A stretch of 19,482 nucleotides of DNA from JBCBEX01 sp039177895 (lineage in GTDB: Bacteria; Bacteroidota; Rhodothermia; Rhodothermales; Rubricoccaceae): positions 1 to 19,482 of the forward strand of contig JBCDFO010000041.1 in the NCBI GenBank assembly GCA_039177895.1, in the 5' to 3' direction. This document shows, one piece after another, positions 1-7,523 of the stretch. The stretch's first letter is position 1. Every line of letters starts with the position of its first letter. Position numbers and translations under genes: made by a program. The notes below the pieces were generated by a model. It saw nothing but the letters and a program-made list of their open reading frames with translations, had not been told where the DNA came from and did not search any database.

Positions 1-1596
1 CACGGCGGTGCCCTGGCGGGCCATGAGGCCGCCGCGGGCGTACTGCGTGCCGCCCGAGAAGGCGTCCATCCGGGCCGTGAGCGTGAAGGCCCCGTCCTTC
101 GGCTGGCGGACGAACTGGAACGCGTCGCTGCCCGCCGGGCCAAGCTCGCCGCTGGCGCTCAGCGTGAACGCCGCGCCGTCAAACGTCGTCTCGCCCGCGT
201 CGACGGGGCTGCCGATGTCGCCCGCGACCCACGGAGCCGGGACCTCGCCCGCAAAGTCGTCCTCGTTCTGGTGCCGGATGCGGAGGATCTGACCCGTGGC
301 GATGTTGATGTAGTGCATCAGCTTCGAGCCGGGATCGTAGCGGAAGCCGACCACCGCGCCCGTGTTGGTGCTGAAGACCGTCTGGCTCTGGAAGCGGTCC
401 TGGCTGTCGAAGCGGCCCGTCGCCATCCAGCCGTTCGGGTAGTCGGCGTAGAAGAGCACGCCCTGGTAGGCCGGCGGATAGCGGTTGCCGGTGTAGAAAT
501 CGCCGATGATGATCGCGTCGCCGCGCAGGCCCGCCGGGAAGGAGTTGGACGGCTGGTTGGTCCAGTAGAGCGACGGGTTGACGGTCTGCGCCTGCGTGTA
601 GGTGTCGCAGCCGTTGGAGTCGGGGTTGGCGCGCTGGTACTCGTCCTGGGCGAACGGCCCCTCGTAGCAGGGCCAGCCGAAGTTTTCACCGCCGTCGCGC
701 GCGACGTTGATCTCCTCCCAGTTGCGCCAGCCCACGTCGCCCATGAAGACGGTGCCGGGGCGGCCTTCGTTGACGTTGCGTGAGCCGGTGCCGGGGCGGA
801 TGGTGATGGTGAACGGGTTGCGGAGGCCGTAGGACCACACCTTCGAGACGTTGGCGTTCGGGTTGCCGTTGTAGAACGGGTTCGACGGGTAGGCCTGCCC
901 GTTGGCCGGGTTGATGCGCAGGATCTTGCCCGCGAGGCTTTCGAGTTGCTGCGAGCGGAACGCGCCGATGTCCTCCGACTCCGGGAGCGGGTCGCCCGGC
1001 CCGAAGCAGGCGTCGTAGAGGCCGCCCGCGTCCATCTGCTGGAAGCTCGCCGCGTCGCCCGTGGAGACGATCAGCGAGCCGTCGTCGGCGAAGCGCATCG
1101 CGTCGTTGACGTGCGAGGTGAAGCACGCCGGGACGTTGTCGAGGATGATCCGGCGGCTCGACGTGTTGGCGCGGTCGCCGTTGGCGGTGTAGCGCACGAT
1201 GCGGCCGAAGCTATCGCGGATGCTGTTGTTGTCCGCGCCACCACCGGGGTTGACGCTGTAGAAGACGTAGACGTACTGGTTCTGCGCAAAGTTGGGGTCG
1301 ATCGCGACGCTCGTCATGCCGCGGTCGCCCGAGTTCAGGACTTCGTCGGTGAGGCTCAGGAACGGTGTGTTCAGCTTCTGGCCGTTCTTGACGATCATGA
1401 TGCGCCCCTGCTTTTCCGTGACGAACAGGCGCCCGTCTGGGGCAAAGGCCATGCTGGTCGGACTGGCAAAGGAGGAGGACCCGGCGGCGTTCTCGAGGAA
1501 GAAGCCGGACGGGACGCTCTGCGCCAGGGCGGAGGAGCTAGCAAAGGCGACGCCGACCGCGAGGATCAGCGCCGCGAACCGGTAACGGAGCGACAT
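1..1596 (-). CDS. Secreted PQQ-dependent sugar (glucose/sorbosone) dehydrogenase, 3' end outside window
   Basis: Reading from ATG at 1596 the frame stays open for 532 codons and leaves the window, so the C-terminus is missing. Residues 1-26 form a signal peptide (MSLRYRFAALILAV..., likely cut after ALA-Q), so the protein is exported. Residues of about 27-440 look like the GSDH six-bladed propeller family, which oxidises sugars with PQQ in the periplasm. Visible marks are TSMAFAPDGRLFVTEKQGRI near the N-terminus, GMTSVAIDPNF, and the hallmark WSYGLRNPF starting at W254, followed by GDVGWRNWEEI and NFGWPCYEG. From about residue 453 a second domain starts (PAPWVAGDIGSPVDAG), resembling DUF1349/concanavalin-like beta-sandwich modules; the same module occurs in the divergent neighbour at 1882-3972. 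A sorting domain may lie beyond the edge. The substrate cannot be read from sequence, and many family members are annotated only as sugar dehydrogenase. Confidence 0.88.
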   Translation of the reverse strand, partial: MSLRYRFAALILAVGVAFASSSALAQSVPSGFFLENAAGSSSFASPTSMAFAPDGRLFVTEKQGRIMIVKNGQKLNTPFLSLTDEVLNSGDRGMTSVAIDPNFAQNQYVYVFYSVNPGGGADNNSIRDSFGRIVRYTANGDRANTSSRRIILDNVPACFTSHVNDAMRFADDGSLIVSTGDAASFQQMDAGGLYDACFGPGDPLPESEDIGAFRSQQLESLAGKILRINPANGQAYPSNPFYNGNPNANVSKVWSYGLRNPFTITIRPGTGSRNVNEGRPGTVFMGDVGWRNWEEINVARDGGENFGWPCYEGPFAQDEYQRANPDSNGCDTYTQAQTVNPSLYWTNQPSNSFPAGLRGDAIIIGDFYTGNRYPPAYQGVLFYADYPNGWMATGRFDSQDRFQSQTVFSTNTGAVVGFRYDPGSKLMHYINIATGQILRIRHQNEDDFAGEVPAPWVAGDIGSPVDAGETTFDGAAFTLSASGELGPAGSDAFQFVRQPKDGAFTLTARMDAFSGGTQYARGGLMARQGTAV

Positions 1597-1680
1597 GGGG
1601 GGTGAGGGCTTGCACAGGAGGAAGCGGACAGCGCGCGCTGTAGCAACTCGCGCGCCAGAGCCGTTTGCCTCGCCCATTCG

Positions 1681-1769
1681 GTCACGCCTCGGTTCCGCCT
1701 GGCGTCAGCATTGTCTCATCCTGAGCCGCGGCTGTCTCAGACCGCCCTCGCTGTCACGCCTCCGTTCCG
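1681..1769. repeat. Pair of 17-bp direct repeats in a divergent intergenic space
   Basis: GTCACGCCTCGGTTCCG at 1681-1697 recurs as GTCACGCCTCCGTTCCG at 1753-1769 (16 of 17 identical, start-to-start distance 72 bp). TGTCTCA also occurs twice between them. The pair lies in the space between two divergent secreted-protein genes. It could be a regulatory site or a small duplication; nothing decides between these. Confidence 0.4.
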
Positions 1770-1881
1770 ATCTGTGAGACCAAACGTACCGGACCTCCCG
1801 CGCCGCGCTGCTTGCTAGGCGACACCGATGCCGGGCGTTACGTTGCCTGCGCCGCCGCCGCTCACCTTTTTCTCGCTCGCC

Positions 1882-3972
1882 ATGCGCGTTCTCGTTCTTG
1901 CCCTGATCTGTCTGGCTACACCACCAACCTTGGCTCAGACCGAGCCGGTCCAACTCCTCGACGATGACGGAGCGGCCGCCATCGCTGCCACGGAGTCGCT
2001 CCTCTTCCTCGGCGACATCTTCGGCGCCTCGGACAACGACACCGATCCGCGCGGCATCGAGGTCTACGAGCAAGACAACGCGGGACAGTGGGTCTTCAGC
2101 GTTCTCATCGAGACGGGGGAGTTTGAGGCCCGCGCGCTCGATGTCTCCGACGACTACATCGTGGCGAGCAACTTCGATCCTCAACTCCGGCCAGAACCAG
2201 GCCAACGTCCTGATGAGGTGCGGATCTACGAACGGACTGGAGAGCGCTCCTGGACGCTCGCCGCCTCCATCACGCGTGACGACTTGCCGGAGGCCTCCGA
2301 GTTTGGCCGCACCTTGGCGCTCTCGGGGGATCGCGTCCTCATCGGCTCACCGATCAACGCCGGGTCGACGAGCGATCAGCCACCAGGGCGCGTGTTCGTC
2401 CACGAGCGCAACGCATCGGGGGACTGGCCAGAGACGGCCGTGATCCAGGCACCCGCCGACGCTCCAGATACGGCCTTCGGCAGCGGGCTCGACCTGGACG
2501 GCGACCGAGCCGTCATCAAGATCACCGACACGAATGCGTACGACTCCGACACGTTCGTCTACGAGCGCCAGTCTAGCACAGACACCTGGCTACTGGTCAG
2601 CGCCCTGGAGCGCTCGACTTTTCGAAGTGTCGTGGCTTCGCCTTCCGTAGTTCTCGCTGGCGACCTCTTGCTCAATGTCTATCGAACCATCGTTGGGTCG
2701 TCGGACTTTCTGGGGACCATCAACGTCTATCGACGCGCTCCGGGCGGAGGCTGGACGTTGACGCAGACGCTAGAGACCGACAGTAGCATCGGGTCCCTCT
2801 CCTTGGCAGGGGACGTCCTTTTTGCTGGCACGTCCAATCGAGACGTGGAGAGCACCCGAGCAGTGGGAGCGGTCTTTCGCTTCGGTCAGGACGAGGACGG
2901 CGCTTGGAGCCCGACCGAGGTGATCGAGCCTCCTGGCGGCCCTAGGCCCTTCCTCTTCTTCGGCTCACGCCTGGCTGTGAGTTCTACGTCCCTCTTCGTC
3001 GACCAAGTCGGGGACCTGGCGATCTACCGATTTGGCGCGGTCCCTCCTCCGTCGCACGACCTGCCTGAGCCCTGGGTCGCCGCCGACCTCGGCGCACCCG
3101 TCGCACCAGGCTCCACCATCTACGACGACGCCACCGACCTCGCCACCGTCACCGCCTCCGGCGACATCTGGGGGCCGCACGACCGCTTCCAGTTCGCCTA
3201 CCGCCCCCTCGTCGGCGATGGCTTCATCGCCGCACGCCTGACCTCCATCGCACCCGGCAACGACTTCGCGCTCGACCCCTGGGCCAAGGCGGGCATCATG
3301 ATCCGCTCGTCGGAAGATCCCGGTTCCGCGCATGCCTTCCTGCTCGGTACGCCCGAGCGCGGCCTCCACGTCCAGTACCGCACCGAGACCAGCGCCGAGA
3401 TGGAGAGCATCGTCGCGGGCGAGGCTTCTGAAGGTGGCTTCGCCCCGACGTGGCTGCGGCTCACCCGCGCGGGCGATGTTCTCACGGCTGAGACCTCCGA
3501 CGATGGGATCACGTGGCGCGAGGTCGCCGCAGGCGTGCTGCCGCTGCCCGAGACGGCGCTCGTCGGCCTCGCGGTAACCGCCACCGACCTCGACTACGTG
3601 GGGGCGCTCGCCACGGCCACGTTCACCGGCATCGACGTCGTCGAGACGGGCGCGCACGCGGAAGAGGAGGAGCGCTCCGATGCCTTCGCGGGCACGGACG
3701 CGCTGACGGCTATCGGCGTGGCGGCCTATCCGAATCCGTTCACGAGCGCGACGACGCTGGCGCTGGACCTGCCGCTGAGCGGGGCCTACGAGGTGGCGGT
3801 GTACGACGTGCTCGGGCGGGTGGTGCAGCAGTGGACGCTCACGGAGCAGGCGGGGGCGTCGGCGCAGGTAACGGCAGATCTGTCGGGCGAAGCGGCGGGC
3901 GTCTACGTGGTGCGGGCGCGGCACACCGAGAGCGGCGTCACGGCCACGCGCAGGCTGCTGCGGGTGCGGTAG
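1882..3972 (+). CDS. Secreted FG-GAP-type propeller protein with DUF1349-like module and T9SS sorting domain
   Basis: I place the start at ATG 1882 because it gives a compact signal peptide (MRVLVLALICLATPPTLAQ); an in-frame ATG at 1828 would add 18 proline-rich residues before it. Numbering here is from 1828. Residues of about 40-405 carry repeated blades of the form V.VYER....W (for example EVYEQ, RIYERTG, VFVHERN) alternating with LSGDRVLIGSP and LDGDRAVI, typical of FG-GAP-like beta-propellers. From about residue 413, EPWVAADLGAPVAPGSTIYD opens a beta-sandwich module matching the one in the divergent dehydrogenase. From about residue 632, AYPNPFTSATTL...YDVLGRVV and a final GVYVVRAR segment form a type A type IX sorting domain, so the protein is probably exported to the cell surface or medium. 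A binding or structural role is likely; no catalytic motif was seen. The oxidoreductase at 3986 follows after 13 nt. Confidence 0.85.
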   Translation: MRVLVLALICLATPPTLAQTEPVQLLDDDGAAAIAATESLLFLGDIFGASDNDTDPRGIEVYEQDNAGQWVFSVLIETGEFEARALDVSDDYIVASNFDPQLRPEPGQRPDEVRIYERTGERSWTLAASITRDDLPEASEFGRTLALSGDRVLIGSPINAGSTSDQPPGRVFVHERNASGDWPETAVIQAPADAPDTAFGSGLDLDGDRAVIKITDTNAYDSDTFVYERQSSTDTWLLVSALERSTFRSVVASPSVVLAGDLLLNVYRTIVGSSDFLGTINVYRRAPGGGWTLTQTLETDSSIGSLSLAGDVLFAGTSNRDVESTRAVGAVFRFGQDEDGAWSPTEVIEPPGGPRPFLFFGSRLAVSSTSLFVDQVGDLAIYRFGAVPPPSHDLPEPWVAADLGAPVAPGSTIYDDATDLATVTASGDIWGPHDRFQFAYRPLVGDGFIAARLTSIAPGNDFALDPWAKAGIMIRSSEDPGSAHAFLLGTPERGLHVQYRTETSAEMESIVAGEASEGGFAPTWLRLTRAGDVLTAETSDDGITWREVAAGVLPLPETALVGLAVTATDLDYVGALATATFTGIDVVETGAHAEEEERSDAFAGTDALTAIGVAAYPNPFTSATTLALDLPLSGAYEVAVYDVLGRVVQQWTLTEQAGASAQVTADLSGEAAGVYVVRARHTESGVTATRRLLRVR

Positions 3973-3985
3973 GCCACAGCCAGGC

Positions 3986-5131
3986 ATGGCGGGGCGCTAC
4001 TTTGCACGCCTTTCCCGCTCGCTCCCTTCCGCCATGCTCGCTGTGTTCCTCCCGCTGCTCTTCGCGCTGTCGTCAACAGGATCCGTCGCGCCGGACTCCA
4101 CAACGGCGCCCGTTCGCGTCGGCGTCGTAGGGCTCGTCCACACGCACGTCCACTGGATCCTCGGGCGCGAGGACCGGGGTGATATCGAGATCGTGGGCAT
4201 CGTGGAGCCCAACCGCGACCTCGCCGAGCGCTACGCCGCGCGGCACGGGTACGCGATGGACCTCGTCTATGCTGACCTTGACGCGATGCTGGACGCCGCG
4301 CAACCGGAGGCGCTGACGGTCTTCACGACGATCAAGGCCCACCGCACCGTCGTCGAAACCGCCGCCGCGCGGGGCATCCATGTGATGGTCGAGAAGCCGC
4401 TCGCGATCAGTCTCGCCGACGCCCGCGCGATGGCCGACGTTGCCGAGCGGGCGGGCATCCACCTGCTCACGAATTACGAGACGACGTGGTACCCGAGCGT
4501 CCACGAGACGCAGCGCCGCGTGGAGGCGGGCGACCTTGGCCCGCTGCGCAAGATCGTTGTGCACGACGGGCACCAGGGCCCGCAGGAGATCGGCGTCAAC
4601 GCGGAGTTCCTCGACTGGCTCATCGACCCCGAATTCAACGGCGCGGGTGCACTCTTCGACTTCGGCTGCTACGGCGCAGGCCTCGCGACGTGGCTCCTCG
4701 ACGGGCAGCGACCTACGTCGGTCACGACCGTTACGCAGCAGATCAAGCCCGAGGTCTACCCGCTCGTGGACGACGAGGCGACGATCATCCTGACCTACCC
4801 CGAGGCGCAGGCCATCGTGCAGGCGTCGTGGAACTGGCCGTTCAACCGCAAGGACATGGAGGTCTACGGCCGCACCGGCACCGCCCACGCCGACGACGCG
4901 ACCACGCTGCGCGTCCGCCTGGAAGGGGAGGAGGCGGAGACGCGCACCACTGTTGCGCCGCTGCCCGTACCACACGATGATCCGTTCGCGTACCTCGCCG
5001 CCGTCGTGCGCGGGACCGTTGATCCGGGCACCGACCTCTCGTCGCTGCCGACCAACCTGATCGTCATGGAGATCCTCGACGCAGCGCTCCGATCAGCGCA
5101 AACGGGCGAGACGGTGGCGTTGGAGCGTTGA
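3986..5131 (+). CDS. Exported Gfo/Idh/MocA-family NAD(P)-dependent oxidoreductase
   Basis: This 381-residue protein has an N-terminal Rossmann fold followed by the alpha/beta substrate domain of the Gfo/Idh/MocA family, which oxidises or reduces sugars and related polyols. The nucleotide loop reads VGVVGLVHTHVHWIL, so the usual GxGxxG is altered to GxxGxxH. The conserved family lysine is present in VMVEKPLA (K137), followed by a Y-rich substrate-side segment and FDFGCYGAGLATWLL. A hydrophobic stretch (MLAVFLPLLFALSSTGSVA, residues 17-35) precedes the mature domain and looks like a signal peptide; Arg4, Arg8 and Arg11 supply a positive n-region, which favours ATG 3986 over the in-frame ATG at 4034. 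A TACTTTG element at 3998-4004, a possible -7 box, would favour 4034 instead. The substrate is unknown. Proximity to a secreted sugar dehydrogenase suggests extracytoplasmic carbohydrate metabolism. Confidence 0.85.
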   Translation: MAGRYFARLSRSLPSAMLAVFLPLLFALSSTGSVAPDSTTAPVRVGVVGLVHTHVHWILGREDRGDIEIVGIVEPNRDLAERYAARHGYAMDLVYADLDAMLDAAQPEALTVFTTIKAHRTVVETAAARGIHVMVEKPLAISLADARAMADVAERAGIHLLTNYETTWYPSVHETQRRVEAGDLGPLRKIVVHDGHQGPQEIGVNAEFLDWLIDPEFNGAGALFDFGCYGAGLATWLLDGQRPTSVTTVTQQIKPEVYPLVDDEATIILTYPEAQAIVQASWNWPFNRKDMEVYGRTGTAHADDATTLRVRLEGEEAETRTTVAPLPVPHDDPFAYLAAVVRGTVDPGTDLSSLPTNLIVMEILDAALRSAQTGETVALER

Positions 5132-5138
5132 TTGTAGC

Positions 5139-5242
5139 TCCCCTCCTGGACAGGAGGGGGTGGGGGTGGTCGAACATCTGGGCAAGAGGCTTCGCCGTGC
5201 GCTGCTGGTCCACCCCCTCTAACTCCCCCTGTCCAGGGGGAG
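5139..5242. repeat. REP-like palindromic element (two hairpins plus an outer stem)
   Basis: Immediately after the oxidoreductase stop there are two perfect 9-bp hairpins with 2-nt loops: CCCCTCCTG/CAGGAGGGG at 5140-5159 and CTCCCCCTG/CAGGGGGAG at 5223-5242. Between them GAGGGGGTGG (5154-5163) is complementary to CCACCCCCTC (5210-5219), so the whole element can fold as one long palindrome. Elements of this type are usually dispersed in a genome. It may also end transcription of the upstream gene, though no U tract follows. Confidence 0.75.
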
Positions 5243-5543
5243 AACTGCATGTGCTTTTGCCGATCAGCCTCATCGAGCACGGCCATAACACGCAACACAT
5301 CTCGACTGACACGTCACGCTCCCGGTAAGGACTAGCGCACAGAGAGGGCGAGCCTGCACACGAACCCCGTCTAGACTTCGCCAAGTCGTCACGGCAGCGC
5401 TGCATCAATAGGGGGAGCGCCCGGTTGATCCAGGCTGCAATCACGGATGGAACGACGGCGCAGGGTGCGTCGGTGTTCTCTCTGGCCTGGGTTCGACGCC
5501 CCCGAAACGGGGCGCACCGGCACCTGGAACACCACGCATACCC
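5243..5543. other. Gene-free leader region upstream of the DEAD-box helicase
   Basis: I found no convincing coding sequence in these 300 bases. Near the helicase start there is a 6-bp hairpin, CGCCCC (5497-5502) with GGGGCG (5509-5514). An alternative longer-range pairing joins GGTGCG (5464-5469) to CGCACC (5513-5518), and it competes for bases 5513-5514. Cold-shock DEAD-box helicase genes often have long structured leaders, so a regulated 5' UTR is plausible but unproven here. Confidence 0.35.
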
Positions 5544-7325
5544 ATGACCACGACCCCTTCCGACGCGCCCACCACGGGCGCGCCCGCCGCTGCTACGGCC
5601 ATGAACGACGCGGCTATCACTGATGCGCCTGCGCTCGACCATGCCGAAGGCACCGCCTCGCCGTTTGCGGCACTCGGCCTCGCCGATGACCTCGTCGCGG
5701 CGCTTGACTACGTCGCCCCGACGCCGATCCAGTCGGCGCTCATTCCCGTGCTCCTCGACCGGCGCGACGCCATCGGGCAGGCGCAGACGGGGACCGGCAA
5801 GACGGCCGCCTTCACGCTGCCGACCGTCCAGCAGATCGCTGAGGCGCGTGCGGAGACAGACCAGCAGGCCGTTCGCCTCCTCGTCCTCGTCCCGACGCGC
5901 GAGCTCGCGACGCAGGTCTCAACGGCGGTCTACACCTATGGCAAGCCGCTCGGCCTCGCCGTGCTGCCCATCTTTGGCGGCGCGCCCTACCAGCGCCAGA
6001 TCAAACGCCTCCGTCGCGGTGTCGACGTCGTAGTCGGCACCCCAGGCCGCCTGCTCGATCTCATCAGCCAGGGCGCGCTCGATCTCTCGGCCGTGCAGAC
6101 GGTCGTGCTCGACGAGGCCGATGAGATGCTCTCGATGGGCTTCGCCGAGGACCTCGAAGCCATCCTCGACGCGACGCCTGCCGAGCGCCAGACGGTGCTC
6201 ATCTCGGCGACTATGCCCTCGGGCATCCGCAGCCTCGCCAAGAAGTACCTCGCTGACCTCGAGGTCTGCCAGGTCAAGCACTCCGCCGAGACGGCCTCGA
6301 ACATCGAGCACCGCCACTACCTCGTCCACGCCCGCGACAAGCCTGGCGCGCTCGTCCGCCTCCTCGACACCGAGACCATCGAGAGCGCGCTCGTCTTCGT
6401 CCGCACGCGTGCTGAGACGACGCAGGTCGCGCAACTCCTCCAGGACCACGGCTACGCCGCCGAGGCGCTCTCAGGCGAGATGTCGCAGCCGGCCCGCACC
6501 GACGTGCTCCGCCGCTTCCGCGCGCAGCAGATCACCGTCCTCGTCGGCACCGACGTAGCCGCGCGTGGGCTCGACATCGACCACATCTCGCACGTCGTCA
6601 ACCTCGACCTGCCGTTCGACCCCGAGGTGTTCGTGCACCGCGTCGGGCGGACGGGCCGCGCCGGGCGCTCCGGCACGGCACTGACGCTCGTGACGCCGAG
6701 CCAGCAGGGCGCGCTCAAGGGCATCGAGCGGGCGCTGAAGCACGACATCCCCCGCGCCACGATCCCGACGGTCGAGGAAGTCGAAGCCGCTCGCGATGCT
6801 GCGCTCGTCCAGAAGCTCGATGGGCACCTCGCGGCCGTGAAAGACCATGGCGCGCGTAGCCGCAAGCTCGTCCTCGACCTTGTCGCCGCTGGGCACGACC
6901 CGATGGACGTCGCCGCAGCCGCCCTCGCGCTCGCCGGGGCCGACACCGAGCGTCTGATCCCGGAGGTCGGCACCGTGAAGCCGCGCAGCCACCGCGACCA
7001 GCGCTCGAACCGCCGCGACGACCGGCGGAACGACCGCCGCGATGACTACCGCTCGCGCGGCCCGCGACAGCGCCCGTCGCCGCAGCCGCAGGAGGAGGGC
7101 ATGGTGCGCCTCCAGATCAGCGCGGGCAAGCGCAACGGCGTACGCCCTGGCCAGGTCGTGAGCGCCCTCGCCCGCACGGCCGACATCCCCGGCAAGACGC
7201 TCGGCCGCATCACCATCGACTACGGTACGACCTACGTGGACGTCCCCGAGGAGCACGTCGGCAAGGTGCTCGCGCAGGACAGCTACCGCTTCGGCAAGCG
7301 CATCGCCCAGGTCGAGCGCGCCTGA
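5544..7325 (+). CDS. deaD: DEAD-box ATP-dependent RNA helicase with DbpA-type RNA-binding domain
   Basis: This 593-residue protein has all core helicase motifs in order: Q motif PTPIQSALIPVLL, motif I AQTGTGKT, Ia PTRELATQ, TPGRLLDL, motif II DEAD (starting at D190), motif III SAT, ALVFVRTRAET, GTDVAARGLDI, and motif VI HRVGRTGRAGR. A basic, Arg/Asp-rich linker (SHRDQRSNRRDDRRNDRRDD region, about residues 475-515) leads to a C-terminal DbpA/RRM-like domain (MVRLQISAGKRNGVRPGQVV ... ITIDYGTTYVDVPEE). This layout matches DeaD/CsdA helicases, which remodel structured RNA in ribosome assembly and mRNA decay, especially in the cold. Residues 1-40 are Ala/Thr/Pro-rich and not conserved, so a later start (ATG 5604) is possible. 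It stands alone behind a long leader and converges with the next gene. Confidence 0.95.
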   Translation: MTTTPSDAPTTGAPAAATAMNDAAITDAPALDHAEGTASPFAALGLADDLVAALDYVAPTPIQSALIPVLLDRRDAIGQAQTGTGKTAAFTLPTVQQIAEARAETDQQAVRLLVLVPTRELATQVSTAVYTYGKPLGLAVLPIFGGAPYQRQIKRLRRGVDVVVGTPGRLLDLISQGALDLSAVQTVVLDEADEMLSMGFAEDLEAILDATPAERQTVLISATMPSGIRSLAKKYLADLEVCQVKHSAETASNIEHRHYLVHARDKPGALVRLLDTETIESALVFVRTRAETTQVAQLLQDHGYAAEALSGEMSQPARTDVLRRFRAQQITVLVGTDVAARGLDIDHISHVVNLDLPFDPEVFVHRVGRTGRAGRSGTALTLVTPSQQGALKGIERALKHDIPRATIPTVEEVEAARDAALVQKLDGHLAAVKDHGARSRKLVLDLVAAGHDPMDVAAAALALAGADTERLIPEVGTVKPRSHRDQRSNRRDDRRNDRRDDYRSRGPRQRPSPQPQEEGMVRLQISAGKRNGVRPGQVVSALARTADIPGKTLGRITIDYGTTYVDVPEEHVGKVLAQDSYRFGKRIAQVERA

Positions 7326-7411
7326 TTTTCGGGTATGGATGTGCAGGGTTCTGGGCGTACAGGCATAGATCAGCATATGCACTCCGACCCCGACCCCAGG
7401 CCCCCCAGCTT

Positions 7412-7494
7412 GTCATGCTGAACTCGGTTCAGCATCTCAGCAACGCATTGATACATCGCACCCGTCAGAGATCCTGAACCCAGTTCAGGATGAC
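7412..7494. repeat. Palindromic repeat with covarying arms in a convergent gap
   Basis: Arm 7412-7438 and the reverse complement of arm 7468-7494 match at 24 of 27 positions. Each arm is itself a hairpin: GCTGAAC/GTTCAGC on the left and CCTGAAC/GTTCAGG on the right. Two of the three differences (G/C at arm position 6, C/G at position 22) compensate each other and keep the hairpin paired. The element lies between two convergent genes (stops at 7325 and 7524), where it could end transcription from both sides. It looks like a dispersed REP/MITE-type repeat. Confidence 0.75.
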
Positions 7495-7523
7495 GCCATG
7501 GGGTGTTACCAACTCGGTGGGCG

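Noticed and set aside
271..1605. Plus-strand and other-frame open frames over the sugar dehydrogenase
   Set aside because: They are Arg/Ala/Val-rich shadows of the GC-rich minus-strand gene, whose own frame gives clear family motifs.
2965..3987. Long minus-strand open frame of 340 codons
   Set aside because: It is antisense to the propeller protein's beta-sandwich and sorting domain; repetitive Arg/Gly composition and no recognisable domain.
5485..5530. GGGTTCGACGCCCC upstream of the helicase gene looked like a tRNA T-arm or tmRNA end
   Set aside because: No acceptor stem, anticodon arm or tmRNA reading frame could be built around it; a simple hairpin explains the sequence.
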